A DNA stretch of 64,000 nucleotides from contig JAJDUP010000018.1 of the NCBI GenBank assembly GCA_022826565.1, positions 1 through 64,000 of the forward strand. Reading direction: 5' to 3'. Within the stretch, counting starts at the first letter, position 1. Each line of letters opens with the position of its first letter. This document shows positions 56,321 to 64,000 of this stretch, in pieces. The position numbers and the translations under genes are program-made. The notes under the pieces are model-generated. The model was not told the DNA's origin, did no database searches, and was given only the letters and a program-made list of their open reading frames with translations. The stretch is from Gemmatimonadota bacterium. GTDB taxonomy: Bacteria > Gemmatimonadota > Gemmatimonadetes > Longimicrobiales > Gaopeijiaceae.

Positions 56321-56965
56321 TCAGTGGCCGAGCAACCTGACCAGGTCCTCCTCCGCAGGATTCCCGACGATACGCGCGTGTGGTGACACGAAAGTGGGCG
56401 TGCCGATTACCTTCCAGCGCATTGCCAATCGAACATCCTGTGCCAATCGCTCCGACGTAGCCGACGAGTTGAAGCAGGAGAGGAATCTGGCGACCGATGG
56501 AACACCGGCCCTTCGAGCCACGGTCTCCCAATTCGGATCGGTCTCGGTCCAGTCGTCTGCCGTCATCAGATGTTCGTGCACTCGGGCGAAAGCCCGCTGA
56601 TCCTCCGCACAGACGGCAGCCCGGGCAGCCTCACGGGCACGAGGCGACCCGGGGACATGTATCACGACTATCGCTGCATCCTCATCGGCAACCAGTCGGT
56701 TGACAAGCGCATGCGACAATCGACAGTGGCGGCACAAGTAGTCGCTGAATGCGAAGGCTCTGATCGGCTTACCGGCATTCCCCTGGATGCTTTCTCGCGT
56801 AGAGGCTTCCTCCTCCCACCCGGCCCGATACAGTTTCACCACCTGTCTCTCCTGATTCCAGGCAAGGATTCGGCTTCCCAAGGCACCGGAAGGCCGCAAA
56901 CTGATCGCGGTCAATAACAGCAAGCACAGCGTCAATCCAGCTTCGACAGTCCCGAGCCGCTTCAC
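56321..56965 (-). CDS. DsbA-like thiol oxidoreductase (locus C)
   Basis: A 214-residue protein with an N-terminal membrane or signal segment (AGLTLCLLLLTAISLRP). The DsbA-like fold shows AFAFSDYLCRHCRLSHALV (CxxC at C78-C81), a helical insert (DQRAFARVHEHL) and the cis-Pro loop VIGTPTFV. It should work outside the cytoplasm, forming or exchanging disulfides. The GTG start overlaps the propeller stop (GTGA), in an operon with a peptide that has eight mature cysteines. Confidence 0.85.
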   Translation of the reverse strand: MKRLGTVEAGLTLCLLLLTAISLRPSGALGSRILAWNQERQVVKLYRAGWEEEASTRESIQGNAGKPIRAFAFSDYLCRHCRLSHALVNRLVADEDAAIVVIHVPGSPRAREAARAAVCAEDQRAFARVHEHLMTADDWTETDPNWETVARRAGVPSVARFLSCFNSSATSERLAQDVRLAMRWKVIGTPTFVSPHARIVGNPAEEDLVRLLGH

Positions 56966-58179
56966 CGGCTGCCGTCTCCCTCTTCTGGGGGGACCGGAGC
57001 AACCACGATCCGCTCGACGTCAAGCGAATCCTGGACGACGCCGACCGCCATGGCTTCGTCGGCCCAGAAGAGCCTGAACCTTTCCGGAAAGTGGTAGGCT
57101 TGACGCCTCATTGGGAGTTTGGAGTACGCCGTCCACCTGCGGGATCCCGGAAAAGCCTGATCCGCTCCGCTGTGCGGTGCCACATAGTCGGCCACCCACA
57201 GCCGGCCGTCCCGACCGACAACGATCGCGCCCATTGCGGGAAGAGAATCGGGATATGGCAGGAGCTCCAGTTCGGCCAGCCTTGCGGCTCGAAGCGGCGT
57301 CGGGGGCATTCGTTCCACCGCACTCCGGCGGATCGTCAGATCGGCCTCTCGTTGCGAAGGTGAGGTGGCCATTCTGCCCGAATCAAAGTGTACGGATTCG
57401 AGTGGCATCCCGGCAGGGTTGACGCGCATCGCCTGGGGAAACCGGGTCGAACCGAAGTAGACAACGGAATCGACAGCCGCCGCGAACGATCGTGGAGAAA
57501 ACGGAGCCATGCCTCTCGCAAACCTCGAAGAACGATACCGGTACAGCATGGCCCCGGCAGTCTCCCCGACCGCTTGGAACCCACGGCCTTCCGGCGACGT
57601 GAGAAAGACCGTTACGAAACGCGAATGCGAGACCCCAGGCTCGTCGTACCGATCGTCAACCGCTTCTGCCGTCCATAGCAATCTTCCGTCTCGCAGGGAG
57701 CCACGAAGGGTCGGGAAGCGCAGACCGACCGGCAGATCCTCGACTGACACCCACCGGACTCGGCCCCCTTCATACGGCCACACCGAAGCCCGATACTCCC
57801 AGCGGTCGAATGCCAGCACCGAATCACCCCGGTACTCGAACACTCCGCCCAGGCGCTGGAACTCGTCCGGCCCTTCGCCGATGCCACCCAGGCTCCTGCG
57901 TGGGTCTCCATCAATGCTGAAGAACCTGACCGTGCCATCGCCCGAATTCCCGACCACCAGAACTCCGGCTTCCCTGTCCACGAACGCACCGACGATATCC
58001 TGGAAGTCCGTGCCGCCGTCGCCCGACCAGTCGCCCAGAACCAAGAGGGGCAGTGGTGCGTTGATGACTACACTGTCCGGTGGACCCGAGGAAGCCGGTC
58101 GAGCGCCAGAGTCTCCACAACCGATCGACCACCACGCCAGCAGGATCGAGACGGAGCGTACGATGCCACTTGGAACCAT
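56962..58179 (-). CDS. 6-bladed beta-propeller lipoprotein (locus C)
   Basis: ATG 58179 gives 405 residues with a lipoprotein signal (LLAWWSIGC, Cys21). GEGPDEF is at residues 101-107; blades such as GVLVVGNSGDGTVRFFSIDGDP, VLAFDRWEYRASVWP and GRLWVADYVAPHSG follow. It lies between the Cys peptide (25 bases upstream) and the DsbA-like gene (4-bp overlap). Upstream in-frame starts would run into the peptide gene. Confidence 0.8.
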   Translation of the reverse strand: MVPSGIVRSVSILLAWWSIGCGDSGARPASSGPPDSVVINAPLPLLVLGDWSGDGGTDFQDIVGAFVDREAGVLVVGNSGDGTVRFFSIDGDPRRSLGGIGEGPDEFQRLGGVFEYRGDSVLAFDRWEYRASVWPYEGGRVRWVSVEDLPVGLRFPTLRGSLRDGRLLWTAEAVDDRYDEPGVSHSRFVTVFLTSPEGRGFQAVGETAGAMLYRYRSSRFARGMAPFSPRSFAAAVDSVVYFGSTRFPQAMRVNPAGMPLESVHFDSGRMATSPSQREADLTIRRSAVERMPPTPLRAARLAELELLPYPDSLPAMGAIVVGRDGRLWVADYVAPHSGADQAFPGSRRWTAYSKLPMRRQAYHFPERFRLFWADEAMAVGVVQDSLDVERIVVAPVPPEEGDGSR

Positions 58180-58204
58180 GCCCAATGTACGGCTACTACA
58201 TGGT

Positions 58205-58426
58205 CTACCAAGAACAGTTCTCTTCATAGCAATCGTCGTAATCGGGGTCGCACTTCTCCCGCGCCTCTTCGGTCGAGAGCCCTTCCGCGCAGCTGTCCCA
58301 CTCGTCAAGGCATTCACACTGGCACGCTGGAGGAGTGTCACAGACGGCCAGGGCTTTGCCAGCCGGAAGCAGGACAACGGCAACGAGCATCAAGTTGAGC
58401 CCGCACAGAACCAGTCGTCGTTTCAC
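58205..58426 (-). CDS. Cys-rich secreted peptide (locus C)
   Basis: GTG start with AAAGG 7 bases before it. The 73-residue product has a signal peptide (LCGLNLMLVAVVLLPAGKALA) and an acidic mature part of about 46 residues with eight Cys, several paired (ACQCECLDEWDSC, KCDPDYDDCYEENC), ending SW. It is the first gene of an operon with a propeller lipoprotein and a DsbA-like enzyme. Eight cysteines and an adjacent disulfide enzyme suggest four disulfides. Confidence 0.75.
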   Translation of the reverse strand: MKRRLVLCGLNLMLVAVVLLPAGKALAVCDTPPACQCECLDEWDSCAEGLSTEEAREKCDPDYDDCYEENCSW

Positions 58427-58836
58427 GATGATGCCTTTCTCTTTACGGTGTCAATGGGCTTCGATCTGCCCGGAGGAATCGGTCGACACCTCAATTATCG
58501 CTACCGACACGCCCAGCTCCATAGAGGGAAAGTCCTGTATTTTCGACGGGGAAAACCCTTCCCTCCCTTGGGGGGAGATCCCCCCCCATTGAGTCTTCTC
58601 TGGGTTGACTGACGGGCTTCCTCGGTCGCCACCACGAGAAGGTGCGCCGCGCCCCCGCCCCTTGCTGGGGTCGCTCCCCCTCGATTTTTCCCTGCGGGAA
58701 GGCCACACGCCGCCGCGGATGCGGTTGGGAACCCGGCGGCGGGCTACTCCTTGGTCGTCCTTTGACAGAAGGCTTGCCATCGAACCTCATCGGTCGAGTA
58801 GAAGACATCCGATGTCCCGGCGATGCGTCTGCGTCG
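58427..58836. other. Intergenic stretch without a supported gene
   Basis: Several G/C runs (CTTGGGGGGAGATCCCCCC) and a possible hairpin at about 58573-58592 are visible. No coding frame could be supported. The promoter of locus C should lie at the left end; TTGACA (58454 to 58449 on the minus strand) is visible but is too close to the start codon to be convincing. Confidence 0.4.
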
Positions 58837-61038
58837 TCAAATCTGCGGTGCCATCAAGGCGTGCGCCTTCGGCAGGAACCTGGACATCAACTCTGAGAAG
58901 TGCCGGTAATGGTCGTCCCAGGACATCGCTTCGAAATCGCCGGGGTTCGCCCGGATGTTCCCTTCCAGCCTGCGTGCGCACAGCGCCTCTGCCACGACTT
59001 CGGCCAGAAGCACGCGGAAATGGAGTTCGTCCTGGCCCGGGTAGCGCTCGGACTTGGGTCCGAGATACCGATTCAACGACGGATGCCGCGCCCCGATCTC
59101 CAGCACGTTCTTGTTCCAGCGGTAGCGAAACGCGCCGTGGTCCACGTCCTCCAGCTTGATCACGATGCCCGCTCCGGCCGGGGGCAGGGCGCGGATCTCG
59201 GTTTCGGCCTCCTCGCCGCCAAGTCGGGCGACCAGCTTCGCGGGTGCGGCTTCGTCGTCCAGGACCGCGACGGTGAGCTTGGCCACGGCGATCCCCAAGT
59301 TGGCCCTGAGGAGCATCCTTCTGGATCCGGTGACCCGGAACTCATCCGATGCCATGGCGAGTTCGAAGTCGCGTCCCGCCGAGCGGACGAGTGCGGTCGG
59401 CGCCAGCAGCCGGATCTGCTTCCGCGAACCGCCGCGGACGCGGTAGCGCGGGCGCTCGAACGCGAGCCCTGCGAGATCCGAGTACTTCTCCGCTTCGGAC
59501 GCCAGCACGGCGATGGTCGACTCGGCCCTGATCGGACCCGCGCGGACCTCCAGTCCCGTTGCCTTGGTGGCCTTCAACGCCTTGACCGACCACGTGGCAC
59601 GCAGCACGCCGTCCTGCGCCGCGAGCGGTTCGAGCGGGACCTCGGCACGGTCGGCACGGATTTCATCCGTCAGACACGCCACCCGAACCGGCGTCCCTTC
59701 AGCCATTTCGGGAAACGCTTCGGTCCGAACGGTCAGCCAGCAGCCAAACGAGTGGCCGCGTACGATCTGCGCGTACTGGGGACTCAGCACATAGCCCCGG
59801 ATCTGGAAACGGCTCCCCGTCTGTCTGCCCTTCGAGTCGCGCGAAACGTCCTCGTCCGAGAAATCCTCCATGAACTGATTGGCGGCCTTCTCAAGCGCGT
59901 TGAGCCGCTTCCGGGTCTTGTGGCTCTCGACGCCGCGGGCACGCTCCCGCTGCGCCCGCTTGCGCTCCTCCTCGACCAGGGGCCGAAGCAGTGCGAGCGC
60001 CCTTCCGTACAGCGCATCGACGAACGGGTGGCCGCGCGTCAGCCCCGACTTGCGCGAAGGATCCAGAATTGGAACCGGGTTCTCGGCCGGGTGCGGTTCG
60101 CCCCGCGCCTGCCGCTCGTCGTACTCGTTCCAGAGGTCGTCGATCGCCTCGCAGGTGAGCCGTCCGTAGAACCAAAGCGCATTCGAGTCCCATTCGAGGC
60201 TCCGGTCGAAGAGCGTGGCCTCGTGGATGGCGTGTCGGGACTTGACAAGGATGCCGCCCAGCCTGAACCGGTCCCGGCCCGACTTGAACTGCTTTCTCGC
60301 CCGGAAGACGACCAGCTTGGCCTTGGAACCCGGATAGCCGGGCACGGCGAACGTCCTGGAAACACGCTTGCGGCCAGCGGGCCGGGCAAGACCGACCGGC
60401 CGGTGCCTGGAGTTCCGGAGCCCTTTGATCAGAAGCGTGGTCTTCTCCTGCCGGACGATGTCGCGCAGGCGCACCAGCGTCGCCACCTTGGGAACGAGCG
60501 TATCGATCTTGGGGATCCGGTGGACCGGATCGATCTCGATCGTCACGAGGGTGCCGGTCCCCTTCGCAATGCCCAGCCGCTTCCGAAGCCGCGTCGTCAC
60601 CCCCCGCGAATCGTCCGCCTCGTACTCCAGATTCCGGTAGATCCGGCAGGTGTGCATGCGCCCATCGCCCGCGACCGACTCGAAGGTGACCTTGCCCAGC
60701 GCCGCGATGTCCTTGGCTCCGCGCGAGTTGGTGCCCCGCACTGCGTGCCCGGCTTCGAGGCCGCTGACGCGACCGCCGATGCGCCCGAGTTTCCGGTTCA
60801 TCTGTTCGGTGGTCATTCCGTCGGCGAAGTCGCGGACACGCAGGATCGACGGCCGTCCCTTACCCTGCCTGCCAAGCTCGATCTCCACCCTGCCCGCCGC
60901 CCCAAGAATCTGATACCGGTCGTCGGCGTTGGTTACCAATTCGACGATCGCGTCATACACGTCGCGGATGGCCAGCCGCGCGTCCTGCACCATGCGGCGC
61001 GATGCGATTTCGAGGGGCCTTCGCTTGACGGCGGCCAT
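58837..61038 (-). CDS. GHKL-type ATPase (Hsp90-like HATPase) with large C-terminal part
   Basis: A 733-residue protein. ATP-site motifs are the N-box VELVTNADD (E33, N37, D40 region), G1 RDFADGM (D70, D73-G74) and G2 RGTNSRGAKDIAALG. The C-terminal part contains a Lys/Arg-rich helical region (EERKRAQRERARGVESHKTRKRL) and several beta segments. Large GHKL proteins without a kinase domain occur in defence islands, but no specific system is recognised. The true start could lie further upstream, but those codons belong to IS flank sequence. Its upstream side abuts the IS110 element. Confidence 0.7.
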   Translation of the reverse strand: MAAVKRRPLEIASRRMVQDARLAIRDVYDAIVELVTNADDRYQILGAAGRVEIELGRQGKGRPSILRVRDFADGMTTEQMNRKLGRIGGRVSGLEAGHAVRGTNSRGAKDIAALGKVTFESVAGDGRMHTCRIYRNLEYEADDSRGVTTRLRKRLGIAKGTGTLVTIEIDPVHRIPKIDTLVPKVATLVRLRDIVRQEKTTLLIKGLRNSRHRPVGLARPAGRKRVSRTFAVPGYPGSKAKLVVFRARKQFKSGRDRFRLGGILVKSRHAIHEATLFDRSLEWDSNALWFYGRLTCEAIDDLWNEYDERQARGEPHPAENPVPILDPSRKSGLTRGHPFVDALYGRALALLRPLVEEERKRAQRERARGVESHKTRKRLNALEKAANQFMEDFSDEDVSRDSKGRQTGSRFQIRGYVLSPQYAQIVRGHSFGCWLTVRTEAFPEMAEGTPVRVACLTDEIRADRAEVPLEPLAAQDGVLRATWSVKALKATKATGLEVRAGPIRAESTIAVLASEAEKYSDLAGLAFERPRYRVRGGSRKQIRLLAPTALVRSAGRDFELAMASDEFRVTGSRRMLLRANLGIAVAKLTVAVLDDEAAPAKLVARLGGEEAETEIRALPPAGAGIVIKLEDVDHGAFRYRWNKNVLEIGARHPSLNRYLGPKSERYPGQDELHFRVLLAEVVAEALCARRLEGNIRANPGDFEAMSWDDHYRHFSELMSRFLPKAHALMAPQI

Positions 61039-61217
61039 TTCTGCGAGGTCCGGTTGCAGGAGACGTCGAAACAGACCATTAATGTCGGGTCGCCGACCGG
61101 CGACTTCAACACTGATCCGCCCAAACCGGGAGAGCGTCCGGCGGTTATCGGTCGCGCGTGAACCGGCGCCCCGACGATGGCCTTCCCGCAAGGGACTGTT
61201 GCACTGGGAGCGACCTG

Positions 61218-61257
61218 GGCGGAGGTTGGGATGGCCGTGCACATCCCAACCTCCGCC
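61218..61257 (+). repeat. Perfect 16-bp stem-loop upstream of the IS element
   Basis: GGCGGAGGTTGGGATG (61218-61233) pairs with CATCCCAACCTCCGCC (61242-61257) around GCCGTGCA. It lies about 100 bases left of the IS terminal repeat, in the non-coding space upstream of the GHKL gene. It may be a terminator, a transcribed RNA element or a target feature for the IS. Confidence 0.6.
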
Positions 61258-61390
61258 GATGCCACAGCAGGCATCGAAAAATGGGGGGTCGCTTGTCTCT
61301 TCCATTCTTGGGGACGCCCCGGTTGATTTGCAGGTCCGGGTTTCGGGGAAGGCCCGGCTGTTGGGCACCCGTGGAGGCGAGCGTAGAAAG

Positions 61391-61402
61391 TATGGAAGGG
61401 CC
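61391..61402 (+). repeat. Inner inverted repeat of the IS, left copy
   Basis: TATGGAAGGGCC is the exact reverse complement of 62909-62920. With the outer boxes it forms the paired ends of the IS110-family element. Confidence 0.75.
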
Positions 61403-61501
61403 GGCCCCTGACGGTTTACCGTGGGTTAGCGCCCCGGTGAGCGGAGGTGCCAGAGCCACATGCGACGTGATGCGTCGCAACCGGAACAGGAAACCGGCCC
61501 T

Positions 61502-62635
61502 ATGAAGCAGAAGACGAAGGTGTTCGTCGGGATGGATGTCCACAAGGACAGCGTGATGATCGCTGTGCTGCCGGAGGTGGTGGGGGAGCCCACGCTCGTG
61601 AAGCGGTTGTCGCACGATCCGCGGGGACTCAGGCGGTTGCTGAATCGCTTGGGGCGGGAGCACGAAGTTCATGCCTGCTACGAGGCGAGCGGCGCAGGCT
61701 ACGTGCTCGAGCGGACGATCCGGAGTTGGGGTTACGCGTGCGAGATCGTGGCTCCGTCGCTGATTCCCCGGCGCCCGGGGGAGCGGCGCAAGCACGACCG
61801 GAAGGATGCCGAGGAACTGGCAAGGCTATACCGGGCGGGGGAGCTGGTGACGATCCGGGTTCCGACGGAGCGGGAGGAGCGGGTTCGGGATCTGGTACGC
61901 TGCCGGGAGGCGTTTCAGCGAGAGGCCCTGAAGTCGCGCCATTACATCCTGAAGTTCCTGGCACGGCGGGGTCTGGTGTACCGTGAGGGCCACAACTGGA
62001 CGGGCAAGCACTTCGCCTGGCTGCGAGCGATCCAGCGTGACGCGGCTCTGGAGACCGAGGATCGGATGGTCTTCGGCGAGTATCTGGCGCTGCTCGACTA
62101 CAAGCTGGACCGCCGCGACGAACTGGACCGCCGGATCGAGGCTCTGGCGCTGGAGCCGGCCTACAAGGAAGCGGTCGGCCGCCTGGGCTGCCTCAAAGGG
62201 ATCTCAACCCAGGCGGCGATGGTGCTGGTGACCGAGATCGGGGACTTCCGGCGCTTCGAGCATCCGGGGCGACTGATGGCCTATGTAGGGCTGGTGCCGG
62301 CGGAACATTCGAGCGGAGCAAGCCGACGCCAGGGCTCAATCACGAAGGCGGGCAACAGCCGGGTTCGTCACGTGTTGGTGCAGGCGGCGTGGAGCTACCG
62401 CTTCCCGCCACGACGCGGGGAGGTGTTGAAGCGCCGGCAGCAGGACCAGCCACCCGACGCCATCGCCCACAGCTGGAAGGCGCAGCACCGGCTCCACAAG
62501 GTGTTCAAGCGGCTGGCGTTGCGGAAGAAGAGTCAGATCGCGGCGGTGGCGGTGGCCAGGGAACTGGCCGGGTTCGTGTGGGCGCTCATGCAGGAGAGCG
62601 GTGTGGAGAACGAAGCAGGACGGCGCGCCGCCTGA
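61502..62635 (+). CDS. IS110-family transposase (DEDD plus Ser recombinase)
   Basis: A 377-residue protein. The N-terminal RuvC-like DEDD domain shows VFVGMDVHKDS (first Asp), ACYEASGAGY (Glu) and RKHDRKDAEELARLY (Asp pair). The C-terminal transposase_20 domain (LGCLKGISTQAAMVLVTEIGDFRRF) and the Ser region (PAEHSSGASRRQGSITKAGNSRVRHVLVQAAW) are complete. IS110 enzymes use a bridge RNA from a non-coding end. ATG 61502 fits the first strand of the RuvC domain. No frameshift or stop is seen, so it may be active. Confidence 0.9.
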   Translation: MKQKTKVFVGMDVHKDSVMIAVLPEVVGEPTLVKRLSHDPRGLRRLLNRLGREHEVHACYEASGAGYVLERTIRSWGYACEIVAPSLIPRRPGERRKHDRKDAEELARLYRAGELVTIRVPTEREERVRDLVRCREAFQREALKSRHYILKFLARRGLVYREGHNWTGKHFAWLRAIQRDAALETEDRMVFGEYLALLDYKLDRRDELDRRIEALALEPAYKEAVGRLGCLKGISTQAAMVLVTEIGDFRRFEHPGRLMAYVGLVPAEHSSGASRRQGSITKAGNSRVRHVLVQAAWSYRFPPRRGEVLKRRQQDQPPDAIAHSWKAQHRLHKVFKRLALRKKSQIAAVAVARELAGFVWALMQESGVENEAGRRAA

Positions 62636-62908
62636 GCAGTGATGGACGCAGACCGAATCGCAGATGCTGAACAAGGAGGTCGTCCGAGGCACGGCAGGAG
62701 AACGCTTGCGCTCGTTATGTGGCTGGGGCCGGCAACAGCCCCGAAACCCAAGTGTCGTAGATCGAGCCAGCTCCCGACGAATCCGAATTCTTGCCGCTCT
62801 GGCCGCAGGGCTAACCGGCGTATATCAGCAGGATTCACCGTCGAAGCGAAACCTCTGACGACCTCTCCCCTCGGCCCATGCGAAAAACGTGACCTTCACT
62901 TGACAGAT
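62636..62908 (+). ncRNA. Candidate bridge RNA region at the IS right end
   Basis: In IS1111-type elements the bridge RNA is encoded downstream of the transposase, and this 273-base gap between the stop codon and the right inverted repeat has no coding content. A GGGGC/GCCCC hairpin (62725-62742) is visible. Boundaries and folding were not computed. Confidence 0.35.
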
Positions 62909-62920
62909 GGCCCTTCCATA
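62909..62920 (+). repeat. Inner inverted repeat of the IS, right copy
   Basis: GGCCCTTCCATA, the exact reverse complement of 61391-61402. Confidence 0.75.
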
Positions 62921-62948
62921 TCAGCGAGCCGGAGCGGGTGCCCAACAG

Positions 62949-63350
62949 GGCGGTGGTCGGGTCGGGGGGTCGCATGGCCGTAAGGGGCCGCATGGGAGTT
63001 TTGGTCGCCACCGTCCTTCCCAATGTCCTGAATGGATAACACGAGCATCGAGGCTCGCATGACAAGCACCTGACGGCCGTGATGCGGAAGCTCCTCGTCC
63101 TCGCCAACACGCTCCTCCAGCAGGACCGCATCTGGACGGCGCATCCGCCGCGGGAATACTCCTGCCTCGCCTTCCCGGCGCCCAGCCCCGGCGAGCGGCT
63201 GTCACAGATGAACGAGCCGAGGAAGAAGCGTCGAAGCCGAGGCGTCGCGAAGGAAGCTGCGCGACAGGTCGCTTCGAGAAAAAGGGGCATCCGCTTGACA
63301 TGGATACTCCCAACCAGCAGTCCCTGGCGGGAAGGCTCTACTCTGTAACC
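62949..63350. other. Right flank of the IS, mostly non-coding
   Basis: Apart from a transposase remnant around 63058-63160 no gene could be supported. Low-similarity frames on both strands are ignored. Confidence 0.4.
63058..63160 (+). pseudogene. C-terminal remnant of another IS110-family transposase
   Basis: The stretch encodes KHLTAVMRKLLVLANTLLQQDRIWT, which reads like the last helix of IS110/IS116 transposases (MRKLLV.LN..L). The rest of the gene is missing. It is not a copy of the intact transposase at 61502, whose C-terminus differs. Confidence 0.45.
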
Positions 63351-63998
63351 TTACGGCGATGAGTCCCCCCGAACCCGTAGGCACTGAATCAGGATATTGT
63401 CTCGCCACCCGACCATACATTCCACTTGCGGATACCAGCGAGTCATATCACGAAACGAGGATATCGACTGGGGGACAGCGGACCTCAGGTAGGACCGGTA
63501 CTCTTCCGACGATATCGCTTCACCGTCTTCAGGCACCCGGATCAGTCCGTCCTCCACCGCTCCCAACACAACCTCGGTCGCCGTGTAGGTCGTTGCTCCC
63601 TCATTCAGCGACAGCGCCAGAATCACTCCCGGAAGTCCACCGTAAAGCGCCGGGCCGAACGGTACCGGAATGTCCGGTGCGAACCACGCCTCAACCCGTT
63701 GGCCCGCATCCTCACCAACCGCCAGGGTCACGTCGTACCCCAGATGCTCCCCATGCTGCTCGGTGATTCTCCACTCGACTGGAGTGACCCCCTCGGCGAT
63801 GCGAAACTGCGTCCTACCGACGTCCAGCACCTTGACTCCCGAGGATCCGTCCTCCCCGACATACGCCGCCCGGAGGGCGCTTGGCGTGACCGCATACCAC
63901 GCTTCGAGGGCTCGGCCCAAGGCATCCAGATTGACTCCGGTTGCACGAAACCTTGCGGGAGCAACCCCCCTGCCTCTGTCCCACCTACCCCTCACCAT
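63351..63998 (-). CDS. GLPGLI-family protein, partial at the right edge
   Basis: The frame is open to the window edge, so the start is missing. About 215 residues are visible, with the family motif GLPGVILALSLNEGATTYTATEVVL and a preceding Trp-rich segment (EAWFAPDIPVPFGPALYGG). GLPGLI proteins are secreted proteins of unknown function. It ends RVRGDSSP. The helical C-terminal part (SSEEYRSYLRSAVPQSISSF) is also seen. Confidence 0.7.
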   Translation of the reverse strand: MVRGRWDRGRGVAPARFRATGVNLDALGRALEAWYAVTPSALRAAYVGEDGSSGVKVLDVGRTQFRIAEGVTPVEWRITEQHGEHLGYDVTLAVGEDAGQRVEAWFAPDIPVPFGPALYGGLPGVILALSLNEGATTYTATEVVLGAVEDGLIRVPEDGEAISSEEYRSYLRSAVPQSISSFRDMTRWYPQVECMVGWRDNILIQCLRVRGDSSP

Positions 63999-64000
63999 CA

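Larger units (their letters stand above)
61358..62948 (+). mobile_element. IS110-family element, IS1111-like subgroup
   Basis: The element carries one transposase gene and two conserved inverted boxes on each side: CTGTTGGGCACCCG (61358-61371) with CGGGTGCCCAACAG (62935-62948), and TATGGAAGGGCC (61391-61402) with GGCCCTTCCATA (62909-62920). Subterminal inverted repeats mark the IS1111 branch of IS110; the exact ends may lie a few bases outside. The left non-coding end is short (about 100 bases) and the right one long (about 270 bases). Confidence 0.7.

Noticed and set aside
58449-58454. TTGACA on the minus strand before the locus C peptide
   Set aside because: At the usual spacing the -10 box would fall at the start codon, so it is unlikely to be the promoter.
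58900-61161. Long open frame (753 codons) antisense to the GHKL gene
   Set aside because: Composition is Arg/Pro/Gly-rich with no domain; the opposite frame shows clear ATP-site motifs. It is an antisense shadow caused by high GC.

Overview
The window is a high-GC bacterial chromosome segment that looks like a Gemmatimonadota genome (possibly one of the marine or sponge-associated lineages). The reasons are the gene families present, not a taxonomic marker, because no rRNA or tRNA was seen. Those families are a sortilin/VPS10-like BNR propeller of about 1,050 residues, 6-bladed beta-propeller lipoproteins, a choice-of-anchor B (LVIVD) protein, VCBS/FG-GAP proteins, a DUF5916-type barrel, GLPGLI, and secreted M28 and serine hydrolases. 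Long antisense open frames are common, as expected at this GC content, and were ignored.

Layout. 353-2929 (+): an operon of a thioredoxin-like protein, a propeller lipoprotein and three tandem Cys-rich secreted peptides. 3194-15667: mostly housekeeping or secreted metabolism (M28 peptidase, Asp/Glu racemase, propeller and VCBS surface proteins, YkvA, MFS, ArsM, serine hydrolase). 15703-18816: an Xre/RES toxin-antitoxin pair and an AlbA/HATPase protein between two perfect 27-bp direct repeats, with a broken peptidase gene on the right. 19148-24422: RHH/MazF pair, secreted protein, VPS10-like propeller, SDR. 24539-38033: defence and toxin island (AAA-TOPRIM ATPase, type I restriction-modification operon, HigBA, Phd/Doc-like pair, DUF433, and a decayed second copy of part of the restriction operon). 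38178-41730: Rpn-nuclease copies flanking a Rieske oxygenase and a CxxCH cyclase-like lipoprotein. 42368-51201: hypothetical proteins, two truncated genes meeting head to head near 46.55 kb, a FecBCD-type ABC importer, and a truncated barrel protein. 51563-58426: two more peptide/propeller/thiol-oxidoreductase loci. 58837-62948: a GHKL ATPase and an IS1111-type IS110 element with subterminal inverted repeats. 63351-63998: a partial GLPGLI protein.

Two systems stand out. (1) The type I restriction operon (26587-33300) carries an embedded HEPN toxin with the motif RX4HXY, and its HsdS subunit starts with an MNT nucleotidyltransferase domain with the motif GSX10DXD, so the presumed antitoxin is physically fused to the specificity subunit. 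All four genes overlap by 4 bp. A second, intact HEPN gene lies at 37513-37926 next to a deleted hsdM and a cut-off MNT-hsdS start. (2) Three independent loci combine a short, secreted, Cys-rich peptide, a propeller (usually a lipoprotein) with a shared GEGP(G/D)E motif, and a thioredoxin- or DsbA-like protein, in different orders. They recall the NVEALA peptide / 6-bladed propeller neighbourhoods of Bacteroidota and suggest an envelope peptide maturation or signalling system in this lineage.

All functional calls come from reading the translated sequence; no database search was run.
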